Assembly: GCF_025460805.1 (NCBI RefSeq) | Contig: NZ_JAMXFJ010000003.1 | Span: 219,545-283,544, forward strand | Reading direction: 5' to 3' | Origin: Microvirga sesbaniae | GTDB taxonomy: Bacteria > Pseudomonadota > Alphaproteobacteria > Rhizobiales > Beijerinckiaceae | DNA: 64,000 nucleotides | Shown here: positions 1-7,710 of the stretch, in pieces | Layout: the number at the start of each line of letters is the position of its first letter | Position numbering within the stretch: position 1 is the stretch's first letter | Made by a program: the position numbers and the translations under genes | Notes under the pieces: generated by a model | What the model saw: only the letters and a program-made list of their open reading frames with translations | Told to the model about the DNA's origin: nothing | Databases searched by the model: none

Positions 1-63
1 TGAAATCAGCATACCCAACCATCGCAGCGCGAGAGTACAGTTACCCCTATGTTACCCAGAACG

Positions 64-93
64 AAAAAACCGCCCCTGTTATGAGGCGGTTTT
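64..93 (-). terminator. Intrinsic terminator downstream of rpmG
   Basis: Perfect 9-bp inverted repeat (66-74 with 85-93, arms AAAACCGCC/GGCGGTTTT). Read on the minus strand it ends in a run of six T (complement of 64-69). It lies about 35 bases past the rpmG stop and fits a Rho-independent terminator for that gene. The first 60 bases of the window hold no gene I can support. Confidence 0.85.
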
Positions 94-126
94 GTCAATA
101 TTTTCAAACGCTTACTGGGGAGTCAA

Positions 127-294
127 TTACTTGATCTTGGCTTCCTTGAACTCGACGTGCTTCTTCGCGACCGGGTCGTACTTCTTGAAGCTCATCTTCT
201 CGGTCATCGTGCGCGAGTTCTTCTTCGTCACGTAGAAATAGCCCGTGTCGGCGGTGGAGACGAGCTTCACTTTGATCGTTGCGGCTTTGGCCAT
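127..294 (-). CDS. rpmG: 50S ribosomal protein L33
   Basis: A 55-residue protein of the large ribosomal subunit, beginning [20 protein letters not shown] and ending VEFKEAKIK. Length and sequence match the bacterial L33 family throughout, including the [14 protein letters not shown] core (here [10 protein letters not shown]). The zinc-binding cysteines found in some L33 forms are absent, so this is the zinc-independent (C-minus) type. The ATG at 292-294 follows an AGAGG ribosome site about 8 bases upstream. It appears to be transcribed alone: a hairpin at 350-373 separates it from the upstream Nudix gene, and a strong terminator follows it. Confidence 0.96.
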   Translation of the reverse strand: MAKAATIKVKLVSTADTGYFYVTKKNSRTMTEKMSFKKYDPVAKKHVEFKEAKIK

Positions 295-349
295 GGTCGG
301 GACCTCTTGTTCGGTTCGGCGCTCGGTTGGCCCCAGGGCCTAGCCGAAA

Positions 350-373
350 CGCAAAGGCCGGGCGAGCCCGGCC
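350..373 (-). terminator. Possible terminator after the Nudix gene
   Basis: An 8-bp perfect GC hairpin (356-363 with 366-373, two-base loop). On the minus strand it is followed by the T-containing stretch TTTGCGTTT rather than a clean T run. It lies between the Nudix stop at 498 and the rpmG start. The rest of 295-497 shows nothing recognisable. Confidence 0.45.
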
Positions 374-497
374 GGAAAATCGTGCCGTTCCCATGCCCGA
401 TTACGGGCGGGCAGTCAAGGGAGAAGGGGACCTCCCGGTGCTTTCCGGGCTCCGGCAGGCGACGTTCCGGTCGAAAACCCCCTGTGCGAGCGCCCTG

Positions 498-1256
498 TCA
501 CAGACGCTCCCGCACGAAACGGCCGCGCTGTTGGTGGAAGAAGGGGACTGGCAGCTCATGGGCGAACCCGGCGGCGATTCTGGCTTCCAGCTCATCCAGG
601 ACAACCGTCGTGATCGGCGGCAGATCGAGGGCCTTGGCCTGGGCGATGGTCACCCAGGCGAGTTCCACCAGTTCGGCCTCCGGCCCGACCACGCCCTCGA
701 CCTCCGCGGCGATGGACGCGCGGTCGGCCGCGAAGAAGCGGGTATCGAAGCGCCTGACGCGTTTGGGAGGCGTGATCGCCCGGCCGATGAAATGCAGCGC
801 CTCGAGGTCCGGGAAGACGCCATGCTCCCGGAACGACTCCCAGACGGTCCCCGCGGGGACATTCTCCGGCGCACCATAGTCCCGGGTCCCGAGCAGCAGC
901 CCCGTCTCCTCGAAGGTTTCGCGGATCGCCGCCAGAGCCAGCGCCCGGCTTCGCTGGGCCGAGGGACGGGCGACCCGCCCCATGAGCGCGCGTTCGGCGC
1001 GAGGGTGGAGCGCGCCGGCGACGGTCATCGACCGGTCGCCGGCCTCGATCCGCCCGCCCGGGAAGACGAATTTACCCGGCATGAACTTCAGGCCCTCATG
1101 GCGCTTGCCCATGAGGACCTTCGGGTGCTTGCCCTTTCGGTCGATGACGATGAGGGTCGCAGCGTCGACGGGACGGAGTGTCGGGAGGGTGGGATTGGTC
1201 TCAGCGGAAACGAGGCGATCCATCCTCGCCAGGGTCTCGGTGTCCGTCACGGGCAT
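498..1256 (-). CDS. Nudix (MutT-like) hydrolase
   Basis: A 252-residue protein of the Nudix superfamily, which hydrolyses nucleoside diphosphates linked to other groups. An N-terminal beta-rich part includes GKFVFPGGRIEAGD (about residues 62-75). After an insertion carrying several arginines comes the box ALAAIRETFEETGLLLG, containing the REx2EE core that binds the catalytic metal. The first glycine of the box is displaced by the insertion, as in the longer NUDT-like proteins often annotated as CoA or ADP-ribose pyrophosphatases. The substrate cannot be read from sequence. The chosen ATG at 1256 has AGGA close upstream and overlaps the end of the DUF983 gene by 56 bases; an internal ATG at 1223 would shorten the overlap. 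Both genes are probably co-transcribed. Confidence 0.85.
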   Translation of the reverse strand: MPVTDTETLARMDRLVSAETNPTLPTLRPVDAATLIVIDRKGKHPKVLMGKRHEGLKFMPGKFVFPGGRIEAGDRSMTVAGALHPRAERALMGRVARPSAQRSRALALAAIRETFEETGLLLGTRDYGAPENVPAGTVWESFREHGVFPDLEALHFIGRAITPPKRVRRFDTRFFAADRASIAAEVEGVVGPEAELVELAWVTIAQAKALDLPPITTVVLDELEARIAAGFAHELPVPFFHQQRGRFVRERL

Positions 1257-1683
1257 GGTCCTCGTCGGCGTTCGTCTTGGCTCGGGCAGCGCCGAAGCCG
1301 TGCATCCCTAACGCGTATTGCAGCCCGACGACAGCGCCTTTCACCGGCTGGAGCAGGGCCAGGCACAGGATCAGCGTCAGGGCCGGCCAGGTCGCCAGGT
1401 GCACCCACATGGGCATCTCGAGCTTGGTCTCGGTCATGAGGATGCCGTACCCGATCAGGTGTCCCACGAGGAAGATCACGATATAGGGCGGGAGGTCGTC
1501 GGCCCGGTGATGGTGAAACTCCGTCCCGCAGACCTCGCAATGATCCACGACCTTGAGGAAGCGGCCGAAGAGCCGCCCCTGGTCGCAGGCCGGGCAACGG
1601 CCCATGAAGCCGCGTCTCATGGCCGGAATGGCCTTCACCTCATGCCGGCTGGCCGGGGAGGCGGTCTCGATCGTCAACGTCAT
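1201..1683 (-). CDS. DUF983 family membrane protein
   Basis: A 160-residue protein of unknown function. It has a rubredoxin-like four-cysteine site: CPACDQGRLF at about residue 30 and CEVCGTEFHHH at about residue 49. Two hydrophobic segments follow (PPYIVIFLVGHLIGYGIL and LATWPALTLILCLALLQPV), then a charged C-terminus. This cysteine pair plus two membrane helices is the standard layout of DUF983, which is widespread in Alphaproteobacteria. It lies 15 bases downstream of rnr and overlaps the Nudix gene, so rnr-DUF983-Nudix look like one operon. The last 20 residues are poorly conserved in character and rich in D, R and G. Confidence 0.85.
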   Translation of the reverse strand: MTLTIETASPASRHEVKAIPAMRRGFMGRCPACDQGRLFGRFLKVVDHCEVCGTEFHHHRADDLPPYIVIFLVGHLIGYGILMTETKLEMPMWVHLATWPALTLILCLALLQPVKGAVVGLQYALGMHGFGAARAKTNADEDHARDGHRDPGEDGSPRFR

Positions 1684-1698
1684 CCATCGATCCTTCCG

Positions 1699-4032
1699 TC
1701 AGCCGCGTCCGCGCCGCTTGACCTTCACGCGGGTCGGCGGGCGCCCCGGAGAGCGGCCCCTGGGGGACGGCCCGGCGCCTGGTGTTGCTCCGCGCGGGGG
1801 ACGCTTCGCGCCTTGCCTGGACGCTCCGCTCCGGCCGGTGAAGCGTCCCTTCGTGAGGATCTCGAAGCGCAGCGCGCCGGCGACGGGGGCCGCCTCGACC
1901 AGCTTCACCTCCACCCTGTCTCCGAGACGATAGGTTTCCCCCGTGTCGTCCCCGCGCATGGAATGGGTCTTCTCGTCGTAGCGATAATAGTCGTCGCCGA
2001 TCGTGGCCGCCGGAACGAAGCCGTCCGCGCCGGTGTCGCTCAGCTTGATGAAGAGGCCCGCCTTCGACACCCCCGAGATCTGTCCGGAGAATGTGGCCCC
2101 GATCCGGTCGGCAAGGAAGTGCGCGATCAGGCGGTCGATTGTCTCACGCTCCGCCGCCATCGCGCGGCGCTCCGCGGCCGAAATCTTGGCGCTGATCTCG
2201 ATCAGCTCGGCCCGGGTCGTGTCCGGCGGCAGACCGTCCCGGCCCAGCTTGTTCGCGGCGATCAGCGCCCGGTGGACGATCAGGTCGGCATACCGGCGGA
2301 TGGGAGAGGTGAAATGGGCGTAGCGCCGGAGATTCAGGCCGAAATGGCCGTAGTTCTCCGCCGCGTACTCGGCCTGGGACTGGGAGCGGAGCACCACCTC
2401 GTTGATGAAGAGCTGGTGCTCCGTGTTCTCGACGCTGCGCAGGATGCGGTTGAACAGTTCCGGCTTGAGTGCCCCCTGGCTCGGGACCTTGAGGCCGATG
2501 GAGGCAAGCACCTCGCTCAAGGACCGCATCTTCTCGAGCGAGGGCTCGTCATGGACCCGGTAGATCAGGTCCGAACCGGCCCTCTCGAGGCTCTCGGCCG
2601 CGGCCACGTTGGCGAGGATCATGAACTCCTCGATCAGCCTGTGCGCCTCGAGGCGTTCCGGCACGAACACGCGGTCCACGGTGCCGTCGGGGTTGAGCAC
2701 GATCTTGCGCTCGGGCAGGTCGAGGAACAGCGGCTCGCGGATGTCCCGGGCTCTCTTGACCAACGCGTAGCCGGCCCAGAGAGGCTTGAGGATCGACTCG
2801 AGGATGGGCTCCGTCACGGGGTCGGGCCGGCCGTCGATGGCCGCCTGGGCCTGCTGGTAGGACAGCTTCTCGGCCGAGCGCATCATGACCCTGTGGAAGC
2901 TGTGCCGGATCTTGCGGCCGTCGGGGCCGATCACCATCCGGACCGCGAGGGCAGGGCGGTCTTCGCGCGGCCTCAAGGAGCAAAGGTCGTTGGAAATCCG
3001 CTCCGGCAGCATCGGGACGACCCGGTCGGGGAAATAGACCGAGTTGCCACGCTCCTGCGCCTCCCGATCCATGGCCGAGCCGGGGCGGACATAGGCGGCG
3101 ACGTCCGCGATGGCCACCGTGAGGACGATGCCACCCCGATTGTCCGGGTCATCGTCGGGTGCCGCATGGACGGCATCGTCGTGATCCTTCGCATCGGGCG
3201 GGTCGATCGTGACGAGGGGCAGGTCGCGCCAATCCTCGCGACCGTCCAGGGCCGCGGGCTTCGCGCCTGCGGCCTCGTCCAGCACCGCTTTCGGAAATTC
3301 GTTGGGGATGTTGTGGGCGTAGATCGCGATCAGGCTGATGGCCTTCTCCGATTGGATCGTGCCGAGGCGCTCCTTCACCTTGGCCGTGGGAAGGCCGAAC
3401 CGGCCGTGCCTCACGACCGCCACGGAGACCAGGTCGCCGTCCTTCGCCTCGCCTTCGTCGCCGGGCCTGATCTGGAGTTCCTGATCGCGCGCCTTCTTGT
3501 CGACGGGCACGAGCCGGCCGCCGCCTTCGGGCAGGGCTCGAAACAGGCCGAGCACCTGGGCCTGCTTCTTGGCGATAATCTTGGTCACGCGGCCGGAATA
3601 GCGGTGGATGTCGCCGGGCTTGAGCGGGTCGACCCGCAGCAGCGCCCGGTCGCCGACGCCCGCGACGGGCATGCCGGGGCGCGGCTTGCGCGGCGACAGG
3701 ATGATGATCGTCGGGATGGAGCCGTGCTCCTCCTCGTCCCACTCGGTCGGGACGGCAATCAGTTCACCGTCCTTGTCCCGCCGGGTGATGTCCGCCAGAA
3801 CGACCGGAGGGAGCTGACCGGCCTTGTGCACCGTCTTGCCCCTGCGATCGAGGACTCCCTGATCCTCCAGGTCTCGGAGGACCTGCTTGAGCCAGACCCG
3901 GTCGTCGCCCTTGATGCCGAAACGCTGCGCGATCTCCCGTTTCCCGACCTTGCCCTGGGCATGGGTGATGAAGGACATCACCTCCTCGCGGGAGGGAAGG
4001 GACGGCTGGTCGGCTTTCGGGCGTTTGGGCAA
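1699..4032 (-). CDS. rnr: Ribonuclease R
   Basis: A 777-residue 3'-5' exoribonuclease of the RNB family that degrades structured RNA and takes part in mRNA and rRNA quality control. An N-terminal winged-helix region (about 10-70, GKVGKREIAQRFGIKGDDR) is followed by cold-shock OB folds. The RNB catalytic core contains DPPDAKDHDDAVHA, whose aspartates bind the metal, and PIRRYADLIVHRAL. A C-terminal S1 domain (about 640-720) includes GLFIKLSDTGADGFVP, and a basic tail rich in R, G and P follows. The start is a TTG at 4030-4032. An in-frame TGA lies five codons upstream and the only other early start (ATG at 3978) would cut conserved residues, so TTG is preferred despite a weak ribosome site. 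Confidence 0.95.
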   Translation of the reverse strand: MPKRPKADQPSLPSREEVMSFITHAQGKVGKREIAQRFGIKGDDRVWLKQVLRDLEDQGVLDRRGKTVHKAGQLPPVVLADITRRDKDGELIAVPTEWDEEEHGSIPTIIILSPRKPRPGMPVAGVGDRALLRVDPLKPGDIHRYSGRVTKIIAKKQAQVLGLFRALPEGGGRLVPVDKKARDQELQIRPGDEGEAKDGDLVSVAVVRHGRFGLPTAKVKERLGTIQSEKAISLIAIYAHNIPNEFPKAVLDEAAGAKPAALDGREDWRDLPLVTIDPPDAKDHDDAVHAAPDDDPDNRGGIVLTVAIADVAAYVRPGSAMDREAQERGNSVYFPDRVVPMLPERISNDLCSLRPREDRPALAVRMVIGPDGRKIRHSFHRVMMRSAEKLSYQQAQAAIDGRPDPVTEPILESILKPLWAGYALVKRARDIREPLFLDLPERKIVLNPDGTVDRVFVPERLEAHRLIEEFMILANVAAAESLERAGSDLIYRVHDEPSLEKMRSLSEVLASIGLKVPSQGALKPELFNRILRSVENTEHQLFINEVVLRSQSQAEYAAENYGHFGLNLRRYAHFTSPIRRYADLIVHRALIAANKLGRDGLPPDTTRAELIEISAKISAAERRAMAAERETIDRLIAHFLADRIGATFSGQISGVSKAGLFIKLSDTGADGFVPAATIGDDYYRYDEKTHSMRGDDTGETYRLGDRVEVKLVEAAPVAGALRFEILTKGRFTGRSGASRQGAKRPPRGATPGAGPSPRGRSPGRPPTRVKVKRRGRG

Positions 4033-4085
4033 GGGGCGTTCTCGTCAGGTTCACGGGGTCTTGTCGCATGCAAGCCTGGCCGCGG

Positions 4086-4204
4086 CTAGAGCATCGGACC
4101 CGAAAGTGGAATCCACTTTTGGGATCGGATCCGATGCTCAATCCCTTGAGCGGCGCACCGTTCGACGCGAAAAACCGGGTCCACTTTTCCGTCCGATGCG
4201 CTAG
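4086..4204. repeat. CTAG-bounded double palindrome, copy A1
   Basis: A 119-bp element starting CTAGAGCATCGG and ending CCGATGCGCTAG. It consists of two imperfect palindromes (the first with inner arms AAAGTGGA/TCCACTTT, the second AAAAACCGGG/CCACTTTT-like) joined by a small hairpin linker, CTCAATCCCTTGAG. Near copies occur at 16350, 18301, 29001, 40626, 49612 and, degenerate, 52922. Confidence 0.85.
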
Positions 4205-4256
4205 TCCAGCCGGCCCGCCATCCTGAAGACGCCCCGGCACGGCAAGAGATCCATGG

Positions 4257-4288
4257 GAGGCAGGATCCACAGGAGGCAGGATCCACAG
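4257..4288. repeat. 16-bp tandem duplication
   Basis: The unit GGAGGCAGGATCCACA occurs twice in perfect tandem (4257-4272 and 4273-4288), followed by a partial third GGAG. No function is evident. Confidence 0.9.
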
Positions 4289-4307
4289 GAGACGGAAGCT
4301 GCACGGC

Positions 4308-4337
4308 AAAAAAATAAGGCCCCGAAACCGGAGCCTT
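4308..4337 (-). terminator. Strong intrinsic terminator, minus strand
   Basis: A 9-bp stem (4316-4324 with 4329-4337, one G-T wobble, tetraloop) is followed on the minus strand by A and then seven T (complement of 4308-4314). It is 380 bases past the parE stop, with repeats in between, so it more likely ends a separate transcript than parE. Confidence 0.75.
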
Positions 4338-4413
4338 TGAGGGACCGGCCCGTGGGGGCAGAATGAGCCGGTGAGCTTGTAGAACGCCATGGAACGGGGT
4401 TGGTTCCAGCGGT
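4308..4413 (-). ncRNA. Candidate small structured RNA
   Basis: Read on the minus strand, about 105 bases upstream of and including the terminator can fold into three successive hairpins. The first is GGAAC...GTTCC (about 4413 down to 4393). The second is ACCGGC...GCCGGT, with a C-rich loop containing TGCCCCCACGG (about 4373 to 4345). The third is the terminator. An AT-rich stretch lies just upstream (4415-4438), as expected near a promoter. No convincing reading frame fits: the only ATG frame (from about 4391) would run through the terminator. This is a prediction from structure only; no Rfam family is recognised and the 5' end is a guess. Confidence 0.4.
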
Positions 4414-4461
4414 TCCGAAAATTTTTCGAAATATTTTCGTGGAGCCGGTCCGACACCCTCC

Positions 4462-4570
4462 CACGTCATGGCCGGCCAGTGATCACGCGCTTCTCGCCGG
4501 CCATCCCGATAAGGTGAAGCGCGGCGCCTCTCAGAAGCGGGATCACCGGGACAAGCCCGGTGATGACGTG
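4462..4570. repeat. GTCATGGCCGG-type palindromic repeat, copy B1
   Basis: It begins CACGTCATGGCCGG and ends CCGGTGATGACGTG. Two hairpins flank a central GAAGCGCGGCGCCTCT. The left hairpin is interrupted here by about 10 extra bases. The family produces the frequent spurious peptide MAGTSPAMT in rhizobial genomes. Confidence 0.8.
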
Positions 4571-4601
4571 GTGTGTGTGTGAGCGGGTGATGACACCCTC
4601 T

Positions 4602-4684
4602 CACGTCATGGCCGGGCCTGTCCCGGCCATCCCGATCGGAAGAGCGCCGCGCTTCACCGAATCGGGATCACCGGGCCGGTGACG
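4602..4684. repeat. GTCATGGCCGG-type palindromic repeat, copy B2
   Basis: Second copy, 32 bases after B1 and preceded by the same ACACCCTC motif. The left hairpin is intact (CATGGCCGGG...CCCGGCCAT). The core is inverted relative to B1 (AGAGCGCCGCGCTTC). The right hairpin is shortened by a deletion in its loop. Confidence 0.8.
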
Positions 4685-4717
4685 CCATCGGACCGCGGAC
4701 TCTCAAGAGGAACCCGA

Positions 4718-6778
4718 TCAGATATCCAGATCCGCCTCGTCCGCGAAGGCTGCGCGCTCCTGGATGAAGGCGAAGCGGGCCTCGGGCTTATTGCCCATCA
4801 GGCGCTCCACGGCGTCGCTGGCCTCCGGCTTGTCGTCCGCCTCCACGACGACCTTCAGCAGCAGGCGCTTCTTCGGGTCCATGGTGGTTTCCTTGAGCTG
4901 GCCGGGCAGCATCTCGCCGAGGCCCTTGAACCGGCCGATCTCGACCTTGCCGCTGCCCTTGAAGACCGTCTTCATCAGCTTTTCCCGGTCCGCGTCGTCC
5001 CGGGCATAGGCCGATTTCGAGCCCTGGGTCAGCCGGTACAGGGGCGGGACCGCCAGGTACAGATGCCCGTCGTCGATGAGCTTCGGCATCTGCCGGTAGA
5101 AGAAGGTGATCAGCAGGGACGCGATATGGGCGCCGTCCACGTCCGCGTCGGTCATGATGACGACCTTCTCGTAGCGCAGGTCCGTGGACTTGTAGTGTGA
5201 GCCCGTCCCGCATCCCAGCGCCTGCACGAGATCGGAGAGCTGCTGGTTCTGGTGCAGCTTCTCACGCCCGGCCGAGGCCACGTTCAGGATCTTGCCGCGA
5301 AGGGGAAGCACCGCCTGGGTGGCGCGGTCCCGCGCCTGCTTGGCGGAGCCGCCCGCCGAATCGCCCTCGACGATGAAGAGCTCGGAGCCCTTGGCGCCGG
5401 CATTCGAGCAGTCGGCGAGCTTGCCCGGCAGGCGCAGCTTGCGGGTGGCGGTCTTGCGGGCGACCTCCTTCTCCTGGCGGCGGCGCAGGCGCTCCTCCGC
5501 CCGGTCGATCACCCAGTCCAGCAGCTTGTTGGCCTGCTGCGGGGCCGCCGCGAGCCAATGGTCGAAGGTGTCGCGGATCGCGTTCTCGACGATGCGACCG
5601 GCCTCGACGGTGGCCAGCTTGTCCTTGGTCTGGCCCTGGAACTCGGGCTCGCGGATGAAGACCGACAGCATCGACGCGCAGGTGGCCATCACGTCGTCGG
5701 TGGTCACCGCCGCCATGCGCTTGGACTGGCCGACGCGCTCCGCGTGCTCGCGCAGGGCGCGCAGGAGGGCGATGCGAAGCCCATTCTCGTGGGTGCCGCC
5801 CTCGGGGGTCGGCACGGTGTTGCAGTAGGAGGTGGAGAACCCGTCCTCGTTCGCCATCCAGGCGACCGCCCATTCCAGCGAGCCATGGCTGCCGGGCTTG
5901 GTGATCTTGCCGGCGAAGATCTGGTCGGTGACCAGCTCCTTGCCCTCGATGTCGTGGAGCAGGTAGTCCTTCAGGCCGTTCGGGAACTTGAAGGTGGCTT
6001 CCGCCGGTACGTTCTCCAGGCCTTCGATCAGGGACGGAGCGCATTTCCAGCGAATCTCCACGCCGCCGAAGAGATAGGCCTTGGACCGGGCCATCTTGAA
6101 CAGGCGGCGGGGCTGGAAGTGGGCCTCCTTGCCGAAGATCTGCCAGTCGGGCTTGAAGCGCACCTTCGTGCCGCGCCGGTTGAGCACGCGGCCCACGGTC
6201 TCGAGCTTGCCCTGGGGAAGGCCGCGGGCGAAGATCTGGCGGTACAGGGTCTGGCCGCGCGCCACCTCGACCTCGAGAATCTCGGACAGGGCGTTGACCA
6301 CGGACACGCCGACGCCATGCAGACCGCCCGAGGTCTCGTAGACCTTCGAGTCGAACTTGCCGCCCGCGTGAAGGGTGGTCATGATGACTTCGAGGGCCGA
6401 CTTCTTCGGAAATTTCGGGTGCGGGTCCACCGGGATGCCGCGCCCGTTGTCCGTCACGGACAGCCAGCCGCCTTCCTCCAGCTCCACCTCGATGAAGCTC
6501 GCATGTCCTGCGACCGCTTCGTCCATGGAGTTGTCGATCACCTCGGCGAAGAGGTGATGCAGGGCCTTCTCGTCCGTGCCGCCGATATACATGCCGGGAC
6601 GGCGGCGGACGGGCTCGAGCCCCTCCAGCACCTCGATGGCCGAAGCGTCATAGCCGGCTTCCCCCGGCGTGCCCTGCTGGGGAGCGGGCCGGGACACCTT
6701 CACGGCGGCGTTGCGGGCCGAGGCAGGCGCCGCGCGCTTGGCGCTCGCGCCCCCGAAGAGATCGTCGTTGTCTGTCAT
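4718..6778 (-). CDS. parE: DNA topoisomerase IV subunit B
   Basis: A 686-residue ATPase subunit of topoisomerase IV, which separates daughter chromosomes with ParC. The GHKL ATPase is seen as EVIDNSMDEAVAG, DNGRGIPVD and GGLHGVGVSVVNAL. The Toprim domain carries VEGDSAGGSAKQARDR and MTDADVDGAHI, and the C-terminus has the IGRFKGLGEM motif. It is assigned to ParE rather than GyrB because it lacks the GyrB-type C-terminal insertion and has ParE-like length, and because alphaproteobacterial gyrB usually sits near dnaN/recF. The start is the ATG at 6776-6778 (MTDNDDLFGG), preceded by AAGG; an extra 40 codons upstream look non-coding. A LexA-like site lies 67 bases upstream. No parC is in the window. 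Confidence 0.93.
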   Translation of the reverse strand: MTDNDDLFGGASAKRAAPASARNAAVKVSRPAPQQGTPGEAGYDASAIEVLEGLEPVRRRPGMYIGGTDEKALHHLFAEVIDNSMDEAVAGHASFIEVELEEGGWLSVTDNGRGIPVDPHPKFPKKSALEVIMTTLHAGGKFDSKVYETSGGLHGVGVSVVNALSEILEVEVARGQTLYRQIFARGLPQGKLETVGRVLNRRGTKVRFKPDWQIFGKEAHFQPRRLFKMARSKAYLFGGVEIRWKCAPSLIEGLENVPAEATFKFPNGLKDYLLHDIEGKELVTDQIFAGKITKPGSHGSLEWAVAWMANEDGFSTSYCNTVPTPEGGTHENGLRIALLRALREHAERVGQSKRMAAVTTDDVMATCASMLSVFIREPEFQGQTKDKLATVEAGRIVENAIRDTFDHWLAAAPQQANKLLDWVIDRAEERLRRRQEKEVARKTATRKLRLPGKLADCSNAGAKGSELFIVEGDSAGGSAKQARDRATQAVLPLRGKILNVASAGREKLHQNQQLSDLVQALGCGTGSHYKSTDLRYEKVVIMTDADVDGAHIASLLITFFYRQMPKLIDDGHLYLAVPPLYRLTQGSKSAYARDDADREKLMKTVFKGSGKVEIGRFKGLGEMLPGQLKETTMDPKKRLLLKVVVEADDKPEASDAVERLMGNKPEARFAFIQERAAFADEADLDI

Positions 6779-6844
6779 TGGGACCTTGGTCCGGGCTGAT
6801 GATTCGCGTTTCTTTACACTATTTCTCATTCCGTTTTTATACGA

Positions 6845-6859
6845 GAACAAAACGGAAAC
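6845..6859 (-). promoter_or_regulatory. LexA-like (SOS) box upstream of parE
   Basis: On the minus strand the sequence is GTTT-N7-GTTC, one mismatch from the alphaproteobacterial LexA consensus GTTC-N7-GTTC. It is about 67-81 bases before the parE ATG, next to an AT-rich stretch that may hold the promoter. parE has been reported as LexA-regulated in some Alphaproteobacteria. One mismatch makes this tentative. Confidence 0.35.
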
Positions 6860-7022
6860 GGGAAGGGCGGTCGGCACGAAAAGGGGACAAATGTTCAATC
6901 AGGTTAGGCCGTAAAGGTTACCAACGTTTGCCTCTAAAGAATGTCTTCCGGCTGTCATGCGGAACTGTTTAAATTCCATTCACGTTGAATGGTTAAGCAT
7001 GAGCTTAGCAGGAGAAACGGAC

Positions 7023-7211
7023 GTGACGACGCGGACGAGCTTGGGACCGGCGCAGAAGCTTCATTTGGACCGCGCGGCACGCAATGCCGGCGAGGCCTTC
7101 GCGTTCGACGAGCCGGATGTCACGCGCACGGCCCACCGCTCCTACGGGTCGAGCCTGATCTGGCTCTCCATGGCGGCCGTGGCCGTTCTGGGCCTCGGGC
7201 TCGTCTTCTAA
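7023..7211 (+). CDS. Small single-helix membrane protein
   Basis: A predicted 62-residue protein of unknown function. The N-terminal two-thirds is polar (TRTSLGPAQKLHLDRAARN, then EAFAFDEPDVTRTAHRSYG). The last 19 residues form one hydrophobic helix ([20 protein letters not shown]), so it would be tail-anchored. The GTG at 7023 is preferred because AGGAG ends 8 bases upstream; an ATG at 6999 in the same frame has no ribosome site. Its TAA overlaps the stop of the convergent mgtC-like gene by two bases. Codon use is like the neighbours. No family is recognised. Confidence 0.6.
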   Translation: MTTRTSLGPAQKLHLDRAARNAGEAFAFDEPDVTRTAHRSYGSSLIWLSMAAVAVLGLGLVF

Positions 7212-7705
7212 TCGTCCTCATCGGCGTCTTCGCTCCGGCCGAAGACGCGGATCAGGATTTCCTCCATCCGCTTGCCGAACGTCAGAAGAAACAGGGTCAC
7301 CAGGGTGCCCGTCACCGTGATGAACCAGGCGCCCAGGCCTGCCGTCACGCCGAGGCCCGCCGCAATCCAGACAGTCGCTGCCGTCGTCAAACCCTGCACC
7401 TGCATCTGGTCACGACCGCGGAGAATCGCGCCGGCGCCCAGAAAGCCTAGGCCGGTCATGATGCCTTGGACGACGCGGCTGACCGCGTCCTGACCGAAGT
7501 GCAGGCCCTCATAGACCGAGCCGGACAGAATCACGAGGGCGGCCCCCAGGGCCACGAGGCCGAGCGTGCGCATCCCGATCGGCTTGTTGTGGATGTCCCG
7601 GTTGATACCCACCACCATGCCGGCGATGGCTGCGCCGCACAGGCGCAGCATCATCTCGATCTGGTCGTCATATTCGACCGACAGCCAGGACAGCCACTCC
7701 CGCAT
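7208..7705 (-). CDS. MgtC/SapB family membrane protein
   Basis: A 165-residue integral membrane protein of the MgtC/SapB/SrpB family. MgtC helps some intracellular pathogens tolerate low magnesium, but most family members have no proven role. Conserved blocks are visible: [52 protein letters not shown] and [19 protein letters not shown]. About four or five helices are predicted, followed by an acidic tail ([10 protein letters not shown]). The family's longer C-terminal cytosolic domain is missing, so this is the short form. The ATG at 7705 is 5 bases after the topA stop, suggesting co-transcription with topA. Confidence 0.88.
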   Translation of the reverse strand: MREWLSWLSVEYDDQIEMMLRLCGAAIAGMVVGINRDIHNKPIGMRTLGLVALGAALVILSGSVYEGLHFGQDAVSRVVQGIMTGLGFLGAGAILRGRDQMQVQGLTTAATVWIAAGLGVTAGLGAWFITVTGTLVTLFLLTFGKRMEEILIRVFGRSEDADEDD

Positions 7706-7710
7706 CGGGA

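Larger units (their letters stand above)
4033..4717. other. Repeat-rich intergenic region rnr-parE
   Basis: 685 bases without a credible protein gene. In order it holds a CTAG-bounded double palindrome (4086-4204), a 16-bp tandem duplication (4257-4288), a strong minus-strand terminator (4308-4337) belonging to a possible small RNA, an AT-rich stretch of overlapping palindromes (about 4415-4438), and two copies of a second palindromic repeat (4462-4570, 4602-4684). Open frames across it are low-complexity translations of these repeats. Confidence 0.8.

Noticed and set aside
40..57. Short direct repeat GTTACCC...GTTACCC at the left edge, considered as an attachment site
   Set aside because: Seven-base repeats at this distance occur by chance, and no tRNA or integrase is in view.
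157..4089. Long plus-strand open frames opposite rpmG, the Nudix gene and rnr (up to 923 codons)
   Set aside because: They are antisense shadows of high-GC genes: compositions rich in R, G, P, H and D, no family motifs, and complete overlap with well-supported minus-strand genes.
4086..4604. Overlapping minus-strand frames in the rnr-parE gap (87-230 codons)
   Set aside because: Their translations run through the palindromic repeats and a strong terminator and show no protein-like features.
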